From contig WTPW01000079.1 in assembly GCA_009809945.1 (NCBI GenBank), forward strand, positions 189,131 to 253,130: DNA of 64,000 nucleotides, read 5' to 3'. Positions within the stretch are counted from its first letter, which is position 1, and each line of letters begins with the position of its first letter. Below the pieces are notes generated by a model. That model had not been told where the DNA came from, searched no databases, and worked only from the letters and a program-made list of their open reading frames with translations. Below, piece by piece: positions 33,336 through 45,075 of the stretch. Source of the stretch: Gigaspora margarita. Taxonomy: Eukaryota > Glomeromycota > Glomeromycetes > Diversisporales > Gigasporaceae. Both the position numbers and the translations under genes were made by a program.

Positions 33336-34162
33336 TATGAAGGTGTCAAGTCACGCCAATTTTCTTTTTTATATTATTATTCTATACGACTATACTTTTT
33401 ATACATCTATTTTAGTCAATATGTATATTTAGTAAAAGTTAACACAGCCCCTATACATATATAGTAATGTAGCTTCTTAGTATAGTAAATAGAATTACTT
33501 GTTTCATCTGGTTTGACAAGTGCAGATCATGCATTTCATGCATTTTATGCATTTTAGCATAAAAAGTAATTTCGTGAATTTCTGACTTTTTGGCACGAAA
33601 TAGTATTTTGGCCAAATTGTGCATTTTGGTACTTTCTGACATTTCGGGCAGAAATGCAGTGATGGAAACCAGTTTGAAAGTAGAATTAGTGCAGTAATGT
33701 AAATGTATAAATATGATGTCTTTTGTTTTCACAGAAAGGTATGCTTTGGCATGCTTGGGAAGCTTTTGTAGCTCCAAAAAGGAAGAACTCAAGTAGAGTT
33801 CATAACCTTCGAAATTAGAGTATAAGTGGTATAGTTAGTAATTCCCCCTGATAGATAAATAAACAAACTGTTATTATTATAAACTCATACTTTCCCAATA
33901 CGTATTGAAGTATAAACCCATGACCTCTTATTAGAGTCTCGTGACATAATCGTTAACCCGATTTGACCCTAGTTATTCAGACCAAGTGTTCTATGCCTTA
34001 CCAAGACTATCCAAACCTTGAGACCTTGACCAAATCTTCCACACCTCTTTTTGCCTGCCAGTTCAAGGTTGAGGAGTCTTGAGTAGTAGTAGAGTTGATT
34101 TAGTTAGTGTTAGTAGTGTATTGTGGTGAATTTACACGGAGGGTTCACTTTTGCCCCTCTCA
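33336..34162 (+). repeat. 3' LTR
   Basis: 827 bp starting TATGAAGGTGTCAAG (TG mutated to TA) and ending CCCCTCTCA. Longer than the 5' LTR mainly through an ATGCATTT-type tandem expansion at about 33520-33560. Confidence 0.85.
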
Positions 34163-35148
34163 CTGGATAGAGAAAAGCATCCATTTTTTTTAAAGGGGCC
34201 TATTTGAGGATCTTATAACAATTCTGATTGGCTAAATTTTGTGTAACAAAATTATGATTGGCTAAAAAATAAAAATGATTGTTTTTTATATAATAAGCAC
34301 AAATTTTGGATTTTATACTGTATTTAGTAATTTTTAATAATAAATATTAACCAATCAAATCGCTGGGTCGTGATTAAGCAGCAATCTGATTGGTCAATTG
34401 TCCTGTGCCAAATTTCTACTTTACTATAAAAGTTGCTGAACTTTAAACTCTTATAACTTCTTTAAAAAGCAAGATATCAAAAATCTGTCTTACAGATTTG
34501 TAGTTTAGGTTATAAATAAAAAATTTGTAAGAGGGATTTTTAAAATAATTACTTGTTGTAAAGTTATTAGACTTTAAACAATGCTGAAAAAAAATAGATG
34601 GTTTTCGCTGTCCAATACTGTATCTAAAAAATTTAAAAAACCCCCAATTTATCAGCCAAAATAAGAATTTTAAACTGCCTTCATAATTCTAGAACATCTG
34701 GTAAAAAAAACTAATCAGTTGGATATTTCTGATTCAATAAATTTGTGTCTTTAATAATTATTGCTAAATTAAAACTTATTGAATCAGAAACATTCAGTAG
34801 GTCAATTTTTATCAGATATCCCAGAATTAATGAAAACAGCTATAATATAGGCAGATAATCTTCAAAATTTTAATTTTGCTAAAAATTTTTTTGGAATTAT
34901 TTAGCTACAAAAAGAAATTTTTTAAAAAATAGGCATACTCTATAATAAAATTGTCTTAAAAGCATTTTTTACTTAATGAGTATCAGCATTTTCATTAGTA
35001 GATTTTGCACAATTTTAACTTCACCCTTTTTTTTGCCGTACATTTTTTGGCGGCACCTAGAATAAATATTCGGGTGCACATTGGGGTAATTTTTATTTAT
35101 ATTCAGTGTATGCTTATAAAGAACATTTATTTTTTTTTTTTAAAAAAA

Positions 35149-35218
35149 CTTGTTTGTTTACAAAATGTTCACTGCGCACAGCCGCAGCCATGGCGCAATA
35201 AACATTTCGTAAACAAGC
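35149..35218. repeat. hairpin (TTTACAAAATGTTCA)
   Basis: CTTGTTTGTTTACAAAATGTT and AACATTTCGTAAACAAG flank GCGCA...GCGC. A 70-bp fold-back. The surrounding 34623-35980 is otherwise AT-rich without genes. Confidence 0.55.
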
Positions 35219-35984
35219 CTTTTGTAGTGAATTTTTTGTGATAATAAATACTCTTTATAGTCACAGCTAAATAAAAAATAAATTAAATAGTAAATTAATA
35301 TAATACCCATTGCATCAATTGATTTTAATATCTACTTGACTTAAATTTCGTGATTATATTGTTGAAGCGTAGAAAATTTTTGACTTATAGGTCAGAGTTT
35401 TTAGGGTTGAAGTGCAATACTTATGGAAGGTTACTGGGTGGTATCTTGTGTGATATAGAAAGTCACTGTAAACTTTGCATTATAGGTCGGTAAACCACAT
35501 AGGTTGTGGGATGTCAAAAATCAGATTAGCCAATGGTTGCGATCCAACACTGAGAATTAGTAACCACTCAGGAAGGTTATTAACCACTAGGAAACTTTCA
35601 AACCAATAGATTAGAAAAGGCAATATCTTCCCAATGTTTTAAAGGGATAAGATGAATAAAATTAGAATAGAACATTAATACTCTTGTAAATAATACCCTA
35701 ATTTTAATAAAGAAAATATAAGTAACAATGTTTCTTAAATTATTCAATGGACCTGTTTATAATACTTGTTTTATTTTGTTAACTATAATCGGCTATATTC
35801 CATGATAGTTATAATAACTTGTAATCATGTACTTTATAAAATTGTAGTAGCTCATATAACTTTAATAGTTGCTACTCATTAAATTGTTATATCTGTTAAG
35901 GGTTATTAATAAAGATTAGTTAATAGAAAAAATATTAATTATAACATATAAAAAGTCGTTTAATAAAAAGTAAAGTTATGGTGT

Positions 35985-36130
35985 AGTGACTTAGGAAGTT
36001 TTTAAGATATCACCAAGTGGCAGGTCTAGGGTTCAAATTGCACTATCAATACTTTGAAAAAAATAGATCTGTGTTTCAGTAACTGCTCTCATCAGTTTGT
36101 TGAGTAAATTACTTGTAGCCTTGGTTTTAC
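35985..36130 (+). mobile_element. tRNA-derived SINE candidate
   Basis: TGGTGTAGTGACTTAGGAAG (A-box-like) and GGTCTAGGGTTCAAATTGC (B-box-like) are spaced about 50 bp apart, as in a tRNA gene. However, the sequence does not fold into a complete cloverleaf. A tRNA-like head followed by unrelated AT-rich sequence is the SINE pattern. Ends and TSD were not found. Confidence 0.4.
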
Positions 36131-36961
36131 CATCTCAAATAGGAGCTTTTAGATATAGTTATATACTATTATACAGACAAATCCAAGAAACTAGAGAATA
36201 GAAACCTGTTTGGCAAGTCCCAAGTAAGGGGATAGCAAAGATCTTCAACAGTGCTACTAAAGCTGGAATATCAGAAACTAGAGCTGGAGAACCAGACAAC
36301 AAGACCTCAAGAAGAGGGTCCACTAACCTAGCTGCTAAAATCACACTAGAGAAATAGAACTTATACTGCAAAAATAGGCACTAAGAAAAAAGCACATAAT
36401 ATCCAGTAAATCAACCCTTTCAGGCTAGCTGGTAGAGTCAGAGTAAATCTTACAAGGGCAGAAGTAGGTAATAGTAACAGCTCAAAGGTATCTCTGACTA
36501 CAGTTATTGATTAATGCTATGGCACAAGTTACAAAAATGTAAGTAAATACCTGTATTACTTTACTAAGTTTTCTGTTGAGAATAAGCCAAATTGTACCTT
36601 TGAGTTTATTAAAAAAGTCCTAAGGGTCATAAAAAAAGTATCTGTGTGGTCCAGAATGACTGTATATATACTGCAGATATCTCATTGAAGCAATTGAGTT
36701 CAGTCAATAAGTAGAATATTAGAGGGTTTAAATCACACATGCTGCAAAATCTATTTTGAAAAAAGCCTATTTCAGGTTTTCAAAAATAAATTGAAATTTT
36801 TTATAAAGAGCAAATAAAATTTATATATTTGTACTGATTATAATTTCATTTATTCATAAAAATTTTCAGTTTTAAGTAAAATAGATCAAAAACAATTTCA
36901 AGAAAAAATTTTAATTTCAGGACCCAAACACAAAATAATTTTATTGCCATCTAAGGGAGAT
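36131..36961. other. intergenic, nothing recognisable
   Basis: Contains GGCTAGCTGGTAGAGTCAGA at about 36423, another A-box-like string with no B box. No gene was supported. Confidence 0.3.
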
Positions 36962-37515
36962 GGGGGTATTATGGACACCTTAAGGTTCTTACTAGCAAAA
37001 CTTTTTAATAATCAAATAGATTTTTATACAATTTTTATTATTTGAACTATGCTTAATAAGGAATAAATTACTGAAAAAAAATCTTTATATCATATATAGT
37101 TTTAGATATAAATAATTGGTACACAAATAGTATATAAAAACTAAACTTTAGAGGGAAAGGGGGGTATTGTGGACATAGCGAACAATTTTTAATCTACTGG
37201 CCCGTTTTGGATGATTTTGCTACCAAAATGACCGTCTCAGTGAGACGATTCTAACAAGTACAAAATCATCAAAATCCAATCACGGGATCCCAAGATCATT
37301 AAAGGTTAAAATGGAAAAAATTATAATATATACAAAAACTTATATTTGTATAAATGATAATATCTTGTGACTAGTAATCAGAATTGGATGAAATTTATAC
37401 CATTTAATTCATCTCAAAGAGATGAATCGAATGGTACCAAAATTATCCAATTCCAATTACAGGATCATAAGATATCTCACTTGACCACAATATCCCCCCT
37501 GTCCACAATACCCCC
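36962..37515. mobile_element. non-autonomous element, GGGGTATTGTGG family copy 2
   Basis: The reverse-complement counterpart of 13820-14398, with termini GGGGGTATTaTGGAC and GTCCACAATACCCCC and internal TTGACCACAATATCCCCCC. Alignment includes CATCTCAAAGAGATGAAT and the GGATCC-type palindrome near 37286. No open frame. Confidence 0.75.
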
Positions 37516-38589
37516 AATAGTTTAAATAGGCAATTACTTTAGTTGGGCCAGTATAGCAGCTAGTGTAGAACCTTAGGGCAGATCATTAAATTAGATGCCA
37601 AAAGTGTATATGTGGCTAGTTTTACTCTTATCTATATATAATTTACAATGAATAAAATAAATAAATTCTGTGCCTCAAAACAGGCACTTTAAAAAAAATA
37701 AATTTGATAATAAATTTTTAGAGAAATATTAATTATAAAATAATTATTTAGAAATAGTACAAGATTTTTAATTCAAGTTGACAAAAGGTCAACAGATTAA
37801 AATGATAGCAAAGTATGAATATACAGTTAGGCCTCTCTATAATCACAAATTGGACCTGCCCTATTTTAGTAATTAGTTAAAAGAATGCCAGTCTTTTAAA
37901 AACCAGACTGGACTGCAGTCCAGGACTAAATAGGACTAAATAGTGCTAAATTGTAAAGACTAATAATCAATATAATACTTTTTTGCTATAATGATGAAAT
38001 TAGGTTTATAAGTATAACGAAGTTTAATACTTTTGCAATAAGCTTTTCAAATTTATAATATTTGCTTATATAATATAAGAGGGGCAATAATTAATACATT
38101 TGATGATACATAAATTATAAATTAGAAAATAATATAGTATATTAATATAGCAAAATAACATCTTTTATTTAACTTCATAAAAATGAACATTATAGTTAAA
38201 ATTAGTTAAAAAGTTATTTTGTACTTTTAGCTACTTAATTTTCCATAATTTGATTGAATAATATAATTATAGTTGTACACAAAATGTTCAATCTTATACT
38301 AATTCAAGACAAGAATTGTCTTAATATATGAAAATATCAAAGTAAATTAACAAAACAATTAGATGTTACTTGTATAAAAAATATTTATTAATATAATATT
38401 GTTAGTATTTACATGTCTGTCAAATACTTAAATCCTTATTAATGTGTACTAATATTGAAAAAAACTGATAATCTATAATTTGACAATAATGGTACATTAC
38501 TTACATGTGGATCAAGCAGATTACACTTATTTCAGATTTGAACAATATACTGTAATTGCATATAGGTGTTGTTTTGAAACATGAGCTTG
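37516..38589. other. AT-rich intergenic, possible Tigger-like end
   Basis: TATACAGTTAGGCCTCTCTA at 37820-37839, followed by TAATCAC, resembles pogo/Tigger-type ends (compare 16875 and 47951). No partner was found. GGACTAAATA is tandemly repeated at about 37923-37945. Confidence 0.3.
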
Positions 38590-38597
38590 AGGTAAAC

Positions 38598-40116
38598 CAG
38601 TGTTTTGGCCTAAACTGAAAGTTTCGGCTAGGCGAAACTGGCGAAACCTCCAAAACCTAGTTTCGCCAAAGGTCTTAAAGCTGAAACCTCTGAAACCTCT
38701 GAAACTGGGTGAAACTGGGCGAAACTTCCGAAACCTCTGAAACTTGGCGAAACTAGGCGAAGCTTCCAAAACTTCAGAAAATAATAAACACTAAGTTTCA
38801 CATAAATGATAGTTAGGAACTAAAATTTGTATTCATGGTATAAAAAGAAGTGGCCTTTACCAGAAGAAATATTTTTTTGATTTTTTTTAGAAGCCTTTTA
38901 TTGTCCAATATGTACGTAAGTACATAATAAAATAAAATACACAAACCGTATTTGTATTTTTTATTTTATATTTATTATATTCTGTATATAATTAAGATTT
39001 TTTCCTTATTAAGGTTTTTTTTATTTTAATTATATATAATAATATAAAATTTAAAAAAATTTATTATTATACATAAAAAATATAAATTGATTTTATAAAA
39101 ACTAAAGACAAAAGCCTAAAATTTATAACCATGATAAACAAATTTGCATATTAAAGATTTTTGCACCAAAACTTGTCAAGCTTATAAGAATATGGCACTC
39201 AATATTATTTTAATTGGCATTTTTATCTTAAAAAATGCCACAGCTACTCACATAGTTAAAATAATCTAAGAATAAGTAATTGAACAAGTAAAAATAAGAA
39301 ATTCAAAGTAAATGCAATGTTACAGGTTAAAGTTTAAACTTGTGTTCCTGGCTGTGATTTGGTGGTACTAAAAGCCCAAATAACCTGAAGCACAAGAATA
39401 TCATGAGGCTTTTAGGTGGCGGATGAAGGCTTAGAGATGTAGATTAATTCTGGTGATTAATTATTCCTATACATTAGATAGAGAGTAAGCATTGTTGTAA
39501 ATATTTGGCACAATGATTGTAGGAAACATTTGGAACAATGATTGTAATGCAGATTGTTACAACCCGAAGAGAAGATAAGCCTGAGATTAAAGATAGCGCA
39601 GTAGCTCTTAGTAAAGTAAAAGGTATTTAAGGCCACCTTGCAAAGTTTTCTCAGACCTTTTGTCTCAGACATTTCACTCTAGACATTGTCTCAACGATGA
39701 TTTAGGACAAATATGTTTTAGTTATAGTTTATATTAAGAATCAGATTCCCTTCCCCTTGTAGTTGAGTTTATGTATTAGTTATTAGTTAGTATATTCAAT
39801 ATAAATTTTTTATTATTATTAAAACACCTAACTTTATTAGCTGGGACGTCATATGATGCTATTTTATGAATTAACATAAATTCAAAGTGACGCATAATGT
39901 ATGTAATATATATAATATATATATCATATATATTTCTTCAATTCGCTAGGTTTCAGAGGTTTCAGAAGTTTTAGAAGTTTCGGTTTCACCCAGTTTCAGA
40001 GGGTTTCACCCATTTCAGAGGTTTTGCCCATTCAGAGGTTTCAGATTTTGGGTGAAACTGAAACTCCAGGGCTGAAACGTTTCAGACTTTGGAGAGAGGT
40101 TTAGGCCGAAACACTG
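38598..40116. mobile_element. hAT-type element with GAAACCTC arrays
   Basis: 1519 bp with termini CAGTGTTTTGGCCTAAAC and GTTTAGGCCGAAACACTG and a perfect 8-bp duplication AGGTAAAC (38590-38597, 40117-40124). Both subterminal regions are dense minisatellites. The left (38620-38790) is built of GCGAAACTnnGCGAAAC and TCTGAAACCTC. The right (39945-40085) is the same in reverse (GAGGTTTCAGA, GGGTTTCACCC). The 1.1-kb core is AT-rich with no transposase frame. A less AT-rich block at 39350-39850 may be a separate insertion. Confidence 0.9.
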
Positions 40117-40124
40117 AGGTAAAC

Positions 40125-41735
40125 TAATAGTTAATTTAGTCAAATGCAAATTATAATTTTTATCATTAAAAATCCTTGGCTAAATTAATTATTAGCTTGT
40201 TTCAAACTTATATTCCAAAATAATGCCCATAGACATTATTTCACACAAATACAGTGCAAATTATAAATCAACAGATCATGCCATTGCTATCATTAATATA
40301 GAATAAAACAGCCTGTATTCTATTGCGCATTTTGAAGCTATTATTAAATTCGATAATATTTGACTCTGTAAATTGCCATATAACTATCTCATTTGTGCTA
40401 TAACAAGCATAGTCTCCATTCCTCTTATTATTATAGACAAAATTTAATTACATGTATTGTAAAATTCATTTTTATAATAAATAAATAATAAATTAGTTCA
40501 AATAACTAACTATTAAAAAATTATTAAAACATTAAAATTAACTTATTTCTTTTAAAAAATTATTATTGCATTTGATCCAAATTCATTCCTCAAGATCTCA
40601 ATAAGTTGGTAAAGAGCATTTGCGAAATATATCTGTTACTGCTTTCATTCTTCCGATTTAATTTAATGCTTGGATTCAGATAATCTAGATATAATTAAAA
40701 TTGTATAAGTGATAAAAACAAAAACAAAAATATGATTAAAAAAAGAGCTTTAATTTTACTACTATACTTCTTAATTATTTATGAATAAAATTAGAATTCT
40801 CAATAATATTCCGGGCAATGAGGTGCATGGTTTGTTATATGGCGGATGTAGTGTTAATTGGATGAGACATGATTATTAACAATGTTGGAAATTAATGAGA
40901 GGATTATCGTATTATTGTGCCCGTCAATTAAATATTGGGAGGTTCCTAAAAGCAACGTTCTTTTTATTGACATGGCCATTAGATCTTTTTATACATTTTT
41001 AGGTTACTATAAAAGTATGGGAATGCTTCGATTTAACATAGCCTCACAAAGCCTAACACAGAAACAATCTGGTTAGGAAGAAAATTTAATAAACTTCTTA
41101 ATATAGAAACTCGCGATATGATCTGCCAATCACCCGTCGCCATTTAACACCTAATATTCTATATATATAATTCAATATACCCTGACAAAACCGATATGCA
41201 TAGTAGAAAACTTTATAACAGTTTTAAAAAATATCAGACTTAAGAGGTCAAAAAATATTAGAAACAGACATGGTGTTTGATTGATTTTTATCAATTTTGA
41301 CAGGTTATCGTTTTGACAAGATCGGTTTTGATAGGTTAAAATTTTTGATGTTTAGAATAATCTAATAGTATTAATGATGTAATACTTGAATTTTATGGCT
41401 AAAAGCAATTTTTTATATGTTAAAACTGATTAAAATCGGTTCAAGACCATTAGAAATTCCGTATAAACCTATATATTCATGCATTCAATCCTGCCATATT
41501 TCTCACATGCTAAAAATAACTATAAAACAAGATAATTTTTTTAAGAATAATTAATTTTGTCAGAATTATAGTATTATTTGTTGCTGAGTTTAAAAAGTTT
41601 ATTAAGAGCTAATTCTAATTAAACATTATATATTTGCTTGATTTGATACATTGTAAATAGTAAGTTTCATGCTAAGGCTATAAAAATTATTGATTAGAAG
41701 ATAGCATTATGTATTATTAATTTCTTGGGAGTTTA
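40125..41735. other. intergenic, nothing recognisable
   Basis: AT-rich. A 64-codon open frame at 40882-41076 has no family resemblance. Its first 25 bases echo 26060-26085. Confidence 0.35.
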
Positions 41736-41826
41736 AAATTACAGCAGAGATTCCCGATGATCATAGTATACAGATGGCCTGAAGGATCATCTGCATCATA
41801 TGATCATCGGGAATCTCTGCTGTATT
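41736..41826. repeat. hairpin (GCAGAGATTCCCGATGATCA)
   Basis: Near-perfect 28-bp arms around a 35-bp loop that itself pairs (AGATG/CATCT). A fold-back miniature or a dead element end. Confidence 0.7.
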
Positions 41827-41857
41827 TTTTAAGTTCACAGGAAATTCATGATTAATA

Positions 41858-42008
41858 CCCTGACTTACGTTGTTCATGCCTACCTTCATTATAATTTTCA
41901 CGTGATTATTGTGACCAGAAATCTTCCCATGGAAGATTCCCAGTCATGATATGATCTTGTGGGAAATTATAATGAAGGTAGGCATGAACAACAAATAGTA
42001 AGGCAGGG
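41858..42008. mobile_element. 151-bp TA-flanked MITE
   Basis: Termini CCCTGACTTACGTTGTTCAT and the complementary right end ...AGTAAGGCAGGG, flanked by TA (41856-41857, 42009-42010). The TIRs extend about 45 bp through GCCTACCTTCATTATAATTT. Confidence 0.8.
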
Positions 42009-42386
42009 TATTATAAATAAATATTTATTCATTATCACAAATAATATTATGCTTGCTCTAGCAATGCATTTAACACTGTAATATTATATGTTACAGTTTT
42101 GTGTAATATAAATAGATAAATACGATATTTATCAATAACTAATAAATTCATTTTCAAAGGACCTGAATACAAAGGTTTAAATGCATTTTTCATATTCAAT
42201 ACCTTATTACTAACGTCTAATTGAGAATATATGAACATTATACTGAATTTATTTATGATCTTCTTAGACAGGTAATTTGTTGTTAATTCACTTGACTAGA
42301 TTCTTTGAATTTGGTGTTCGTTGCGTATTTTCCAGACATTAAAAGTTGTCTGATTTGAAAAGAGAATCATCTCAAAAATTCTAAAG

Positions 42387-44492
42387 CTAGCCCACATAAG
42401 TCATTATATTATCAGAAATATTGAATGGTTTAAGATTGTTAATTAACTCAATTTCAAGTGCTTTATTAAGATCTATACGTGATTTTTCGTAATTACCAAG
42501 CTGCTTATAGACCTTTCCACACTTTTTGAGTGCAACTACATTATTGGGCTCAATTTCTAATGCCTTGGTAAAATATGAAATCGCTTCCTTATATAGTTCA
42601 AGGTTTGTATACATAGATCCGCAGTTTCTAAGGGCTATCGCATTATTTGGATCAATTTCTAAAGCTTTGTTATAATTTGCAAATGCTTCCTCGTAATGAC
42701 CTAAGTGCATATACGCAGCTCCCCTATTTCTTAAGGCATACACGTCATGTGGACTAATTTCTAAAGCTCTATCAAAGTCTATAATAGATTTTTTTTCGCG
42801 TCCTAGAAAACTGTATAAATTTCCACGGCTTTTAAGCGTATCCAAATTATTTGGATCAATCTCAAACGCTTTATTAAAGTCTGCAAGAGATTTTTCGTAT
42901 CGATCTAGTCTTAAGTATATGTATCCATGGGTATTAAAAGCTTTAATGTCATTCAGATTAATATCTAGTACTATATTAAGATCTGTAATTGATAGTTTAT
43001 ATAAGCCTAATTTTGCCAAAAGAGCCGCTCGATCTATGCGTATGAGAACATTATTTGGCATTATTTTCAATAAACTATCAAAATCAGCAAGTGATTTTTC
43101 ATATTGACCTAAATCGTCATAAACCAAAGCACGTATTTTAAGAAATAATACACATAATTCGTCATTTGGCTTAATGTCCAATGCCTGTTAATATAAATAA
43201 GTGATTCTTCGTATAGACTTTTTTCGTTTATAAGTATATCTACAATAATATAGTGCAACTAAGTTGTTTGGCTCAATTTCCAAAATTTTATTAAAATCTG
43301 TGAGCGATTCTTCATATCGACCTAACGCATCATAAACCATTCCACGGTTTTCAAGTACATATATCTCATTTTGTTCATTATTAATTGCTAATGCCCTATT
43401 GAAATCTACGAGGGATTCCTCGTATTGTTTTAACTCAAAATAAGTAACCCCGCGATGAATAAGTGCAAATGTATTGTTTGGATGAATTTTCAAAACTTTA
43501 TAAAACTTTCAAGTAATTCCTAATGTTTATTTAATTTTAGAAGAACATATCCAAGCCGACCAAGAGCAATTACATTATTTTGATCAATTTTCAGCAATCT
43601 GTTAGTATCTGAAAGAGATTCTTCATATAATTTTAATTGTATATAAATATTTCATCGTTTTTCAATTGCAAATGTGTCATTTTGATAATCTTTAACATTT
43701 ATTAAGGTCTACAAGTGATTTATCATAATTGTCTAATTTAATATAAGTAATAGCTCAATTTTTAAGTGTAGATATATTATTTGGATCAATTCTAAGTGCA
43801 TTATTATAATCTTCAAGTGACTCTTTGTATCTACCCAATTCCATAAATGTCTGACCTCGATTTACTAATGCAATCGTATGATGGCTCTATTTTTAATGCA
43901 CTAGTAAAATCAATTAGTGCCTCCTCATATTGTGATAGCTTATAGTAAGTGCGTCCATGATTTCTAAGTGCGACTGCATCATTATAATTAATTTTTAAAG
44001 CCAAATTAAGGTCTATGAGTGATTCTTAACATCGTTCTATCTCTGCATAGACAGCTCCACGATTTATAAGTGCAAGCACATTATTTGGTTCAATTTCCAA
44101 AACTTTATTGTGATCTGCAAGAGATTCTTCATACCTACTTAACTTTGCATAAACTTGTCCCCGATAACCAAGCAGTGATATATTATTAGGAAAACTTTTC
44201 TGTGCTTCATTAAAGTCATTAAGCGACTCTTTATATTGACCTAATTGTAGGTAGCTTTCTCCGCGGTAATAAAATGCAACCAAATTTACTGGCATAATTT
44301 CTAATAACTTATTGTAATTTCAATTGACTTTTCATACTGGCCTAAATCTCTATAAAGAGTTCCACAGTCTAAAAGAGCATTTACATCATCTGGGTTAATT
44401 TTCAATGCTTTATTGTAAGTTTTAAGGACTTCTTCAAGATTATAATTGCGCTGAGTGCCAGCTATCAACATATAAGGTAAGGAATTGTTCAT
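42387..44492 (-). pseudogene. TPR-repeat protein pseudogene
   Basis: Reading leftwards from MNNSLPYMLIAG, the strand encodes about twenty 34-residue tetratricopeptide repeats of the form GxxYxxLgqYEeSlxDfNKALEIxPNN. The reading frame is broken: a 1-nt shift near 44305, stop codons at 44026-44028 and 43755-43757 and others through 43500-43740, and two shifts near 43185-43200. The last 264 codons (43181-42387) are uninterrupted and contain seven clean repeats, ending DNIMTYVG. TPR arrays scaffold protein-protein contacts. It may once have been the 3' half of one gene with the kinase relic upstream; three or more possible exons at 44580-45075 (GT...AG-bounded) would connect them. Confidence 0.8.
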
Positions 44493-45075
44493 TTCTATTT
44501 ATTAAGAATTTTGTTGTAATATCTGCAAAACAATTGATAAAAAGTATTAAACATAAAATTATAATTACCATTTGGGAGATTTAAAGTTATTAAATCATCA
44601 TCCAAAAGTGTAGGTGGCTCATCTATTTTAATAAAAACATCTTAATGTTTATATTTGACTAATAATTTCAAATAACTACAATGTAATATTAGCTTACATT
44701 TATAATCATTTATTGGAATGCAAACTGCATATATTAAAAATAAATATATAATTAGTCTTTGTCCTCCATTTATATTTAGATAATAAAAAATTAAAAAATA
44801 CATACTTTCAACATTTTCCATCGATCTTCATTGAGTCTCACTAACGTCGATATGTTTTAATATTAGTAAGCTATCTTCTGCTTTTAGATTTTCAAAGTTA
44901 TTTCCATTAACTTCACAGTTTTCTACATATTAATAAGTATAGATAAGAATTCTAAAATCGTATTACAATAAATTCAAAATATTACCATAACTATTTTTAA
45001 GTAAACTTTGAACATTGTCTGAGTTTATTGTATCTTTTTCTATTTATAAATTCATTAATATACATAAAGTTATTT

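Larger units (their letters stand above)
29331..34162 (+). mobile_element. non-autonomous LTR retroelement (LARD-like)
   Basis: Two direct repeats (29331-30131 and 33336-34162) enclose 3.2 kb with no protease, reverse transcriptase, RNase H or integrase motifs. The flanks CCGG and CTGG are a degraded 4-bp duplication. A purine-rich tract (GTAGAGGAGAA, 33325-33335) precedes the 3' LTR. The interior holds a zinc-knuckle open frame, a Sel1-repeat open frame and three imperfect copies of a GTGGGGCCCTAT-centred block (32510, 32676, 32758). LTR divergence is visible throughout, so it is not a recent insertion. Confidence 0.82.
29322..34620. mobile_element. TA-flanked MITE split by the LTR element (CAGTACyGGACAG copy 2)
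   Basis: The first nine bases CAGTACCGG (29322-29330) precede the LTR element. The remainder resumes at CTGGATAGAGAAAAGC (34163) and ends at TTCGCTGTCCAATACTG (34620), with TA at 29320-29321 and 34621-34622. Rejoining at CyGG gives an end that matches the element's own right TIR and the copy at 19737-20203. Confidence 0.75.

Noticed and set aside
39340-39850. Possible solo LTR inside the hAT element
   Set aside because: More complex sequence ending in an A/T-rich tail, but no paired TG...CA ends or 4-6 bp duplication could be found.
40882-41076. Similarity between 26060-26240 and 40890-41070
   Set aside because: Only the first 25 bases and a TTTAACATAGC-like piece agree; the translations do not match, so no gene or repeat is called.
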